From NCBI GenBank assembly GCA_963992225.1, contig CAXDTK010000256.1, forward strand, positions 1-7,583: 7,583 bases of DNA, given 5' to 3'. This DNA is from Pelomonas sp963992225. GTDB taxonomy: Bacteria > Pseudomonadota > Gammaproteobacteria > Burkholderiales > Burkholderiaceae_C. A program made the position numbers and the translations under genes. The stretch's first letter is position 1. Each line of letters opens with the position of its first letter. Under the pieces are notes generated by a model. It saw only the letters and a program-made list of their open reading frames with translations, ran no database searches and was not told the origin of the DNA. Shown here piece by piece: positions 1 through 5,386 of this stretch.

Positions 1-7
1 ATTCGGC

Positions 8-2008
8 ATGGCCGCGCCCACCCTGCTCGAACTGCTCGCCCCCGCCCGCGATGCCGACATCGGCATCGAGGCCGTCAACCACGGCGCCGATGCCGTCTAC
101 ATCGGCGGCCCCGGCTTCGGCGCGCGCGACAAGGCGGCCAACGAGGTGGCCGACATCGAGCGGCTCGTGAAGCATGCCCACCGCTTCAACGCGCGCGTGT
201 TCGTCACGCTGAACACCATCCTGCGCGACGATGAGCTGGAAGGCGCGCGCCAGCTGGCCTGGCAGCTGCACGGCGCCGGCGTCGACGCGCTGATCGTGCA
301 AGACATGGGCCTGCTGGAGCTGGACCTGCCGCCCATCCAGCTGCATGCCAGCACGCAGACCGACATCCGCACGCCCGAGAAGGCGCGTTTCCTGCAGGAC
401 GTGGGCTTCTCGCAGATGGTGCTGGCGCGCGAGCTGGACCTGGGGCAGATCCGCGCCATCCACGCCCAGGTGCAGCGGGCCACGCTGGAGTTCTTCGTGC
501 ACGGGGCCCTGTGCGTGGCCTACAGCGGCCAGTGCTTCATCAGCCACGCCCACACCGGCCGCAGCGCCAACCGCGGCAACTGCAGCCAGGAGTGCCGGCT
601 GCCGTACACGGTGACCGACGCGGCCGGCCGCGTCGTCGCGCACGACAAGCATGTGCTGAGCCTGAAGGACAACGACCAGAGCGCCAACCTGGAGGCGCTG
701 GTGGACGCCGGCATCCGCAGCTTCAAGATCGAGGGCCGCTACAAGGACATGGCCACCGTCAAGAACGTGACGGCCCACTACCGCACGCTGCTGGACGCCC
801 TCATGGAACGCCGCCCCGGGCTGGCGTCGACGGGCCATGGCCGCTGCACGTTCACCTTCACGCCCGAACCCGAGCAGGCCTTCAACCGCGGCGGCACCGA
901 CTACTTCGTCAACGGCCGCCAGACCGACATCGGCGCCTTCGACACGCCCAAGCATGCGGGCCTCGCGCTGGGCGAGGTGGTGCGGGTGGGGCCGGACGAC
1001 TTCGACCTCGACACCGGCGATGCGGCGCGCGTGGTCCACAACGGCGACGCGCTGACCTGGTGGGACCGCCAGGGCGAGCTGCAGGGCGTGCCGGTCAACC
1101 TGGCCACGCCGCTGGGCGGCAGCCGCTGGCGCATCGCGCCCAACCTGTCCCGGGACCAGGCGTTCGGCGACCTGAAGGACCTCGTTCCCGGCACGGCCAT
1201 CAGCCGCAACCGCGACATGGCCTGGGAGCGGCTGCTGGCCAGGCCCAGCGCCGAGCGCCGCATCGCGGTGGACCTGACGCTGGCCCAGGTGAACGACGGT
1301 TTCGAGCTGACGCTGAAGGACGAGACGGGGGTGAAGGCCGCCGTGAAACTGCCGGCAGCCCACGAGCCCGCGCTTGACGGCAAGCAGTCCGATGCGCAGA
1401 TGAAGGACGCGCTCGCCAGACTGGGCGACACGATCTTCACGGCCCGCCGCGTGCGCCTGGCGATGCGCGGCGAGCCGCTGTTCCTGCCCGCCAGCAGGCT
1501 CAACGCGCTGCGCCGCGATGGACTCAAAGCGCTGGAAGCGGCCCGCGCAGCCGCGTTCGAACGCCTGCCGCGCGCCGCGCCGGTGGACCCGCCCGCGCCC
1601 TACCCCGACGACACGCTGACCTACCTCGCCAACGTCTACAACGGCCGTGCCGCCGCGTTCTACGCCTGCCACGGCGTGAAGGTCATCGCCGCGGCCTACG
1701 AAAGCCACGAGGCGCTGGGCGAGGTGCCGCTGATGATCACCAAGCATTGCGTGCGCTGGAGCCTGAGCCTGTGCCCCAAGCAGGCCAAGGGCGTGACCGG
1801 CGTGCAGGGCACCGTGCGCGCCGAGCCGCTGACGCTGACCCATGGCGAGGATCGGCTGACGCTGCGCTTCGACTGCAAGCCCTGCGAGATGCACGTGGTG
1901 GGCGCGATGCGCAAGAACGTGCTGAAGGCCTTGAAGGCCGAGCCGCTGACCTTCTACCGCACGCGGCCGTCGGCCGGCGCGGGCGCCCCCTCAGCTTCTG
2001 CCGGCTGA
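8..2008 (+). CDS. rlhA: 23S rRNA 5-hydroxycytidine (C2501) synthase RlhA, peptidase U32 family
   Basis: This 666-residue protein matches E. coli RlhA (YdcP, about 650 residues) along its whole length. RlhA hydroxylates C2501 of 23S rRNA, near the peptidyl transferase centre, using an iron-sulfur cluster; despite the family name it is not thought to be a protease. The N-terminal TIM-barrel part (about 5-270) carries the exact U32 signature at 161-179 (EFF, HGALC, GQC, IS). Cys169, Cys176, Cys192 and Cys196 form the conserved four-cysteine set expected to bind the cluster. A DUF3656-like middle region (about 380-510) follows, then a C-terminal segment with Cys581, Cys589, Cys623 and Cys626. The ATG at 8 is chosen because family homology begins at LLELLAPA, residues 6-13; only seven bases precede it, so the ribosome site and promoter cannot be judged. 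The last 15 or so residues are Ala/Gly/Pro/Ser-rich and lie over the opposite gene's 3' end. The family call is very secure. The exact rRNA site is inferred from the E. coli enzyme. Confidence 0.93.
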   Translation: MAAPTLLELLAPARDADIGIEAVNHGADAVYIGGPGFGARDKAANEVADIERLVKHAHRFNARVFVTLNTILRDDELEGARQLAWQLHGAGVDALIVQDMGLLELDLPPIQLHASTQTDIRTPEKARFLQDVGFSQMVLARELDLGQIRAIHAQVQRATLEFFVHGALCVAYSGQCFISHAHTGRSANRGNCSQECRLPYTVTDAAGRVVAHDKHVLSLKDNDQSANLEALVDAGIRSFKIEGRYKDMATVKNVTAHYRTLLDALMERRPGLASTGHGRCTFTFTPEPEQAFNRGGTDYFVNGRQTDIGAFDTPKHAGLALGEVVRVGPDDFDLDTGDAARVVHNGDALTWWDRQGELQGVPVNLATPLGGSRWRIAPNLSRDQAFGDLKDLVPGTAISRNRDMAWERLLARPSAERRIAVDLTLAQVNDGFELTLKDETGVKAAVKLPAAHEPALDGKQSDAQMKDALARLGDTIFTARRVRLAMRGEPLFLPASRLNALRRDGLKALEAARAAAFERLPRAAPVDPPAPYPDDTLTYLANVYNGRAAAFYACHGVKVIAAAYESHEALGEVPLMITKHCVRWSLSLCPKQAKGVTGVQGTVRAEPLTLTHGEDRLTLRFDCKPCEMHVVGAMRKNVLKALKAEPLTFYRTRPSAGAGAPSASAG

Positions 2009-2688
2009 GCATCGCGCGCGAAGCGCATCAGCCGGCCGCGGTAGTCGGCCTGGCCGGCCTGGGCGACCAGCGCCGTCTCGCTGAAGCCGAAGCCCAGCGC
2101 CGCCATGCGGCGCGTGAACGCCGCGCGGTTGCCGCGGTTGGGGTCCACGATCAGCAGCTCGCAGCGCGGCAACGCATGCTTGTCGATGAAGGCCGCCAGC
2201 GCGCCGCCGTCGTCGCGCTCGTAGAGCACGTCGCTGCCGATGATGAGGTCGAAGCGGCCCTGCACGCGCGGCGCCCCGTCCACGGCCGCGACGGCGTCCT
2301 CGCTCCAGTCGCCATGGCAGTAGCGCATCGGCGCCAGCTCGTTCAGGCGCAGGTTTTCCAGCAGGAAGGCGCCGGCCAGCGGGTGGATGTCGCTGGCCGT
2401 CACCTCCGCGCCGCGGCGGTGGCAGACCAGGCTGGCCAGCGCCAGGCCGCAGCCGATCTCCAGGATGCGCTCGCCCTCCGGCAGCGGCCGCACGGCCATC
2501 GCCGCGGCCAGGTGCAGGCCCGAGGGCCAGACCTGGCCGAACAGCGGCCATTGCGCCGACGAGATGCCCAGCGCCTCGGCGGCGCCCGCCGGGTCGGCGA
2601 ACTGGTCGTTGTCGAGCAGGGAGCGGATCTGCAGGTCCGCCGCGCCGTCGATGGCGAGGGTGCTGACCTTGATGTCGTAGCCGGGCAT
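1954..2688 (-). CDS. class I SAM-dependent methyltransferase, METTL21 / Methyltransf_16-like
   Basis: A 244-residue cytoplasmic enzyme with a Rossmann methyltransferase fold. Motif I (EIGCGLAL, 77-84) binds S-adenosylmethionine, Asp100 in TASD fits the acidic residue that holds the ribose, and SDVLYE at 152-157 gives the D-x-x-Y pattern (Asp153, Tyr156) typical of the METTL21 / Methyltransf_16 group. In eukaryotes that group methylates lysines in proteins such as chaperones and elongation factors. The VDPNRG stretch at 181-186 fits a later core strand. The substrate of this bacterial member is unknown; a protein target is a guess from the family, and a small molecule is possible. The ATG at 2688 is preferred because GGAAGG lies four bases upstream of it. 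A TTG at 2724 would add 12 residues but has no ribosome site. The 3' end overlaps rlhA tail to tail by 55 bases, covering only the non-conserved Ala/Pro/Glu-rich tail. The nearest gene upstream on this strand is the glutathione transferase, 149 bases away. Confidence 0.85.
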   Translation of the reverse strand: MPGYDIKVSTLAIDGAADLQIRSLLDNDQFADPAGAAEALGISSAQWPLFGQVWPSGLHLAAAMAVRPLPEGERILEIGCGLALASLVCHRRGAEVTASDIHPLAGAFLLENLRLNELAPMRYCHGDWSEDAVAAVDGAPRVQGRFDLIIGSDVLYERDDGGALAAFIDKHALPRCELLIVDPNRGNRAAFTRRMAALGFGFSETALVAQAGQADYRGRLMRFARDAQPAEAEGAPAPADGRVR

Positions 2689-2692
2689 GCGG

Positions 2693-2698
2693 CCTTCC
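2693..2698 (-). promoter_or_regulatory. ribosome binding site deciding the methyltransferase start
   Basis: Read on the minus strand this is GGAAGG, followed by CCGC and then the ATG at 2688. It is a fair match to the GGAGG core at a short spacing of four bases. The competing TTG at 2724 has only pyrimidine-rich sequence (ACCTCC) upstream, so this site supports the shorter protein. Confidence 0.5.
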
Positions 2699-2744
2699 GG
2701 GGTGACCAACGTGGTGGATCGCAATGCGACACGGGGAGGTCAGC

Positions 2745-2763
2745 GCCGCTGATTCACAGCGGC
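2745..2763. repeat. 7-bp inverted repeat with 5-base spacer upstream of the methyltransferase gene
   Basis: GCCGCTG at 2745-2751 and CAGCGGC at 2757-2763 are perfect reverse complements around ATTCA. No T run follows on the minus strand, so it is a poor terminator. It lies 57 bases upstream of the chosen methyltransferase ATG and could be an operator-like dyad or a leader hairpin. In DNA this GC-rich, chance is also a fair explanation. Confidence 0.3.
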
Positions 2764-2793
2764 CGGGCGACAGGCCGGCGGGGCAAGACGGGA

Positions 2794-2816
2794 ATGGCCG
2801 CGCAGCGCGCAGCCAT
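2794..2816 (-). terminator. candidate terminator hairpin downstream of the glutathione transferase gene
   Basis: Read on the minus strand, ATGGCTGCGC and GCGCGGCCAT form a 10-bp stem with one U-G wobble around a 3-base GCT loop. The wobble pairs only in minus-strand RNA (the plus strand would have a C-A mismatch), which fits a structure acting on the leftward transcript. It starts 21 bases past the stop codon at 2838. The following bases (TCCCGTCTTGCCC) hold only scattered T residues, so intrinsic termination may be weak or assisted. If it works, the transferase and the methyltransferase are separate transcripts. Confidence 0.4.
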
Positions 2817-2837
2817 GGGCCAGTGTAGGCGGGCGGC

Positions 2838-3506
2838 TCAGCTCATCAGGCTGTAGGCGCCGCCGCGCTGCAGCGCCTTCCGGTAGGCCGGCCGCGCATG
2901 GATGCGCGCCAGGAAATCCTTCAGCCTGGGGTAGCCGTCCATCGCCCCGCCGCGCGCCGCGGCGGCCTCGACGGGGAAGCTCATCTGCACGTCCGCCGCC
3001 GAGAACTCGGCGCCGGCAAACCAGGGCCGCGCGGCCAGCTCGGCCTCCAGGAACCGGAGCTGCGCGTCGATGTTGGGCTGCACGAAGCCGCCCAGCACCT
3101 TGTCGGCGATGCCCTTGGCGATGGGCTTCACGAAGAAGGGCATGGGCGCGCGCTTGATCTTGTTGAACACCAGCTTCATCACCAGCGGCGGCATCGCCGA
3201 GCCCTCGGCGAAGTGCATGAAGTAGCGGTAGTGCAGCAGGTCCTGCTCGGCGGTGGGCTTGAGGCGGCCCTCGCCGTAGCGGTCCACCAGGTACTCCAGG
3301 ATGGCGCCGCTCTCGGCCACCGTCAGCGCGCCGTCGGTGATGACGGGGCTCTTGCCCAGCGGGTGCACCGCCTTGAGTTCCGGCGGCGCCAGCGAGGTCT
3401 TGGCGTCGCGCTGGTAATGCCTGATCTCGTAGGGCAGGCCCAGCTCTTCGAGCAGCCACAGCACGCGCTGCGAACGGGAGTTGTTGAGGTGGTGGACGGT
3501 GATCAT
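2838..3506 (-). CDS. glutathione S-transferase, Gtt1-like
   Basis: A 222-residue cytosolic transferase that would conjugate glutathione to electrophiles or reduce peroxides; the real substrate is unknown. The thioredoxin-like N-terminal domain (about 1-80) has the NNSRSQRVLW segment near its start, where Ser10 is the likely thiol-stabilising residue. It also has KSP with the cis-proline Pro54, and Glu65-Ser66 in AESGAI, which bind the gamma-glutamyl end of glutathione. The all-helical C-terminal domain (about 88-222) contains the SAAD N-capping box at 169-172. The MPPLV segment (105-109) and the PMPFF to IADKV segment (121-137) resemble yeast Gtt1, as does the overall length. The ATG at 3506 is chosen because the thioredoxin fold begins right there. 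An upstream ATG at 3683 would add 59 unrelated residues and run back into the divergent gene. No clear Shine-Dalgarno sequence precedes it. It is divergent from the outer-membrane protein gene. Confidence 0.9.
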   Translation of the reverse strand: MITVHHLNNSRSQRVLWLLEELGLPYEIRHYQRDAKTSLAPPELKAVHPLGKSPVITDGALTVAESGAILEYLVDRYGEGRLKPTAEQDLLHYRYFMHFAEGSAMPPLVMKLVFNKIKRAPMPFFVKPIAKGIADKVLGGFVQPNIDAQLRFLEAELAARPWFAGAEFSAADVQMSFPVEAAAARGGAMDGYPRLKDFLARIHARPAYRKALQRGGAYSLMS

Positions 3507-3618
3507 GCGGCGAGTATCGGCGCGCGCGCCGCACGGGCGGGGCCTCACCGTGCGATCTTGCAGGGTCTGCGCGGCGGCCGCTGGCAGCGCCGCAGACACA
3601 TCACTTAAGCTGCTAGGC
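3507..3618. promoter_or_regulatory. divergent intergenic region with the likely promoters of two transcripts
   Basis: These 112 bases separate the start of the leftward transferase gene from the start of the rightward three-gene operon and must hold or adjoin the promoter of at least one. No convincing sigma70 pair can be seen. TTGCAG at 3558-3563 is a possible -35 for the rightward operon, but nothing like TATAAT follows at the right distance. GATACT on the minus strand at 3518-3513 resembles a -10 but has no -35 and would leave almost no leader. GGCGCGCGCGCC at 3519-3530 is a perfect 12-base palindrome that may be only GC repetition. Confidence 0.4.
3565..3597. repeat. inverted repeat upstream of the outer-membrane protein / GGDEF operon
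   Basis: GTCTGCG at 3565-3571 and CGCAGAC at 3591-3597 are perfect reverse complements separated by 19 bases. GCG at 3574-3576 and CGC at 3588-3590 can extend the stem after a two-base bulge. The repeat ends 21 bases before the ATG at 3619. It could be a regulator-binding dyad or a leader hairpin near the ribosome site. Its function is inferred from position only. Confidence 0.35.
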
Positions 3619-4917
3619 ATGCGAGGTTTCATGGCAGGTGTGGCCGTCTCGGTGGCGGCATGCAGCAGCGCGGCGGCCGGCACGGAGACGGCGTCTTCCG
3701 ACGCGCCGCGGTGGCGGCTGTCGGGCTTCTACACGCTCGGCCATGCGTCGGTGCACAGCGACACCGGCCTGCGCTTCGCCCGCGACCAGACCCAGGCCCA
3801 GCCCGGTCCGGTCGCGCTGGACAGCCGCCTGGGCCTGCAGGCCGACGCCCGGATCACCCCCACGCTGGACGCCACCGTGCAGGCGGTGCTGCGCCGCCGC
3901 GTGCCCGACACCCCTGCGCTGCAGTCGCTGGAATGGGCCTTCCTGCGCTGGTCGCCGGCGCCGCAATGGCAGCTGCGGCTGGGCCGCACCTCGCCCGACC
4001 TGTTCCTGTTCGCCGACGTGCGCAGCGTGGGCGTGGCCTACCCCTGGGTGCGGCCCAGCCAGGAGTTCTATGCCTGGATGCCGCTGCAGTCGGTGGACGG
4101 CCTGGACGTCACGCGCAGCTGGGGCGACGACGACGTCAGCTGGCGCCTCAAGCTCAGCTACGCGCAGGGGCGGCTGCGGGTGGCCGCGCAGTCCGGCGCC
4201 ACGCCGGGCGACGCCAAGGTGCAGGCCATCCGCACGCTGACGCTGAGCCGCGAGACGGCGTTCAACCGCGTCAAGCTCAGCTACCTACGCGCCCGGCTGG
4301 ACCTGACCGGCGCGCCCTACCTGGTGCAGCTCGACACCGCGTTGGACGACTTGCAGCGCCAGGCCCAGCCGTTGCTGCCGGCGCTGGCCCAGCAGGCACG
4401 CATGCTGCGCCACGGCATCAGCGTCAATTCCGACTCGCAGTACCTTTCGCTGGGTGGCCAGCAGGAGCTGGGCGACTGGTCGGTCACCGGCGAATGGAGC
4501 CGCGCCTGGGGCCCGGCCAACCAGACGACGCGCCACTACGCCAGCGTGGGGCGGCGCTTTGGCGCGGTGATGCCCTTCGTCATCGGCGGCGCCAGCCGGC
4601 TGCGCAACGGGCCGTTCGAGCTGCCGCTGGCGTGGCCGGCCCAGCTGACCCCCCTGGTCGGGCCGGTCGCGGCCGCGCAGGCGACCGGGCTGGGCATGGC
4701 CGCGGCCCATGCCGGCAACCTGGGCCGCATGGCGCAAAGCAGCGTGGGCCTGGGGCTGCGCTGGGACCTGCTGCCCAACCTGGCGCTCAAGACCCAGTGG
4801 GACCGCACCCGCGTGCAGCCCGAGGGCCGCTCGCTGTGGCAGGTCAAGGACGACGCGCGCGCCGCCGCCGGCTTCAGCGCCGACACCTTCACCGTCACGC
4901 TGGACGGCAGCTTCTGA
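3619..4917 (+). CDS. outer-membrane beta-barrel (porin-like) protein, first gene of a GGDEF operon
   Basis: A 432-residue exported protein. The N-terminus (MRGF, then a short hydrophobic Ala/Val run to about residue 20) looks like a signal peptide, probably cut after the Ala run near residue 20. The body shows the amphipathic strands of a beta-barrel: RLSGFYTLGHA at 33-43, LGLQADARI at 71-79, LEWAFLRW at 104-111, QLRLGR at 118-123, then FADVRSVGVAYPWVRPSQEFY at 131-151 with the next strand after it. It ends in FTVTLDGSF, with the terminal Phe that the BAM complex recognises. It fits a family of porin-like proteins commonly found beside small phosphate-binding-like proteins and GGDEF proteins; any channel activity or ligand is unknown. 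The ATG at 3619 is chosen for the Arg in the n-region. An ATG at 3631 has GAGG four bases upstream but would leave a signal without positive charge. VAAC at 12-15 also fits a lipobox. The next gene begins 2 bases after the stop. Confidence 0.8.
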   Translation: MRGFMAGVAVSVAACSSAAAGTETASSDAPRWRLSGFYTLGHASVHSDTGLRFARDQTQAQPGPVALDSRLGLQADARITPTLDATVQAVLRRRVPDTPALQSLEWAFLRWSPAPQWQLRLGRTSPDLFLFADVRSVGVAYPWVRPSQEFYAWMPLQSVDGLDVTRSWGDDDVSWRLKLSYAQGRLRVAAQSGATPGDAKVQAIRTLTLSRETAFNRVKLSYLRARLDLTGAPYLVQLDTALDDLQRQAQPLLPALAQQARMLRHGISVNSDSQYLSLGGQQELGDWSVTGEWSRAWGPANQTTRHYASVGRRFGAVMPFVIGGASRLRNGPFELPLAWPAQLTPLVGPVAAAQATGLGMAAAHAGNLGRMAQSSVGLGLRWDLLPNLALKTQWDRTRVQPEGRSLWQVKDDARAAAGFSADTFTVTLDGSF

Positions 4918-4919
4918 CC

Positions 4920-5360
4920 ATGCCGACGCGCCGTCAGTCCTTGTGCGCGCTGCTGTGCCCCGCGGCGCCGCTTGCCCTGGCCCAGGGCGACAGCCTGGTG
5001 ATCGTGGTGGGCGCGCCCTGCCCGCTGCAGGCGCTGACCCGCAGCCAGGCGGTGGCCTACTTCACCGGCCGGCTGCGCACGCTGCCCGGCGGCGAGCCCG
5101 CGCAGCCGCTGGACCTGCCGCTGGACCACCCGGCGCGCGAGCGCTTCTACAGGCTGCTCACCGGCCTGGGCCTGGCGCAGGTGAACAGCTACTGGTCGCG
5201 GTTGGCCTTCTCGGGGCAGATGCAGCCGCCCCAGGTGGTGGCCGGCGAGGCCGAGCTGGTGCGCCTGCTGCGCGCCAGCCCGCGTGCGCTGGGCTACCTG
5301 CCCCGCCCGCCCGACGACGAGCGCCTGCGCACGCTGCTGGTGGTGAAGCCCGAGGCATGA
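4920..5360 (+). CDS. half-size periplasmic phosphate-binding-like (PstS-like) protein
   Basis: A 146-residue secreted protein, less than half the length of PstS (about 320-350). MPTRRQSL followed by a hydrophobic run to ALA-Q at 19-22 is a signal peptide; the twin arginines at 4-5 resemble a Tat signal, though Sec export is equally possible. The mature part begins with a strand (DSLVIVVG, 24-31), then a helix and YFTGR (47-51). VNSYWSRLAFSG at 88-99, PPQ at 103-105 and ALGYLP at 123-128 match the C-terminal part of a lobe in PstS-like substrate-binding proteins. Members of this short family are often annotated as phosphate ABC transporter substrate-binding protein, but no permease or ATPase gene is present here, so a sensing role is more likely; ligand binding is unproven. 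It starts 2 bases after the barrel gene stops (TGACCATG) with no ribosome site of its own, suggesting translational coupling. It is the middle gene of the operon. Confidence 0.78.
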   Translation: MPTRRQSLCALLCPAAPLALAQGDSLVIVVGAPCPLQALTRSQAVAYFTGRLRTLPGGEPAQPLDLPLDHPARERFYRLLTGLGLAQVNSYWSRLAFSGQMQPPQVVAGEAELVRLLRASPRALGYLPRPPDDERLRTLLVVKPEA

Positions 5361-5386
5361 ACACCCTGCGCAGGGGCCCGCCGTGA
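5357..5386 (+). other. possible nine-codon leader ORF linking two operon genes
   Basis: An ATG at 5357 overlaps the previous gene's stop as ATGA. It opens a frame of nine codons (MNTLRRGPP) whose TGA at 5384-5386 overlaps the GTG start of the cyclase gene as GTGA. Ribosomes leaving the binding-protein gene could restart here and be delivered onto the cyclase start. GAAG about eight bases upstream is a weak ribosome site. Chance or a small indel in the cyclase 5' end are alternatives. Confidence 0.25.
5372..5376 (+). promoter_or_regulatory. ribosome binding site for the cyclase GTG start
   Basis: AGGGG lies six bases upstream of the GTG at 5383. That frame has a TGA at 5344-5346 and no other start codon before the GTG, so this site and the GTG together fix the protein start. 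Confidence 0.5.

Noticed and set aside
8..2008. Protease function implied by the peptidase U32 name
   Set aside because: The match is to the RlhA branch with iron-sulfur cysteines, which modifies rRNA; no protease active site can be pointed to.
1747..2856. Open frame of 369 codons on the plus strand across the methyltransferase gene
   Set aside because: It is antisense to a gene with clear motifs, has Arg/Ala/Gln/His-rich composition without domains, and arises from GC-rich third positions.
3511..3520. GATACT as a -10 box for the transferase gene
   Set aside because: Four of six matches, no -35 at the right distance, and it sits almost on the start codon.
3481..3618. 46-residue upstream extension of the barrel protein from an ATG at 3481
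   Set aside because: It would put an Arg-rich non-signal segment before the signal peptide and overlap the transferase start on the other strand.
3507..3683. 59-residue N-terminal extension of the glutathione transferase from an ATG at 3683
   Set aside because: The thioredoxin fold starts at the ATG at 3506, and the extension would overlap the divergent barrel gene and the likely promoter region.
3660..5360. 566-codon open frame that would fuse a long N-terminal part to the binding-like protein
   Set aside because: The first 420 or so codons are an out-of-frame reading of the barrel gene, with Arg/Ala/Gly/Pro-rich composition. The ATG at 4920 begins a proper signal peptide, so no fusion is needed.
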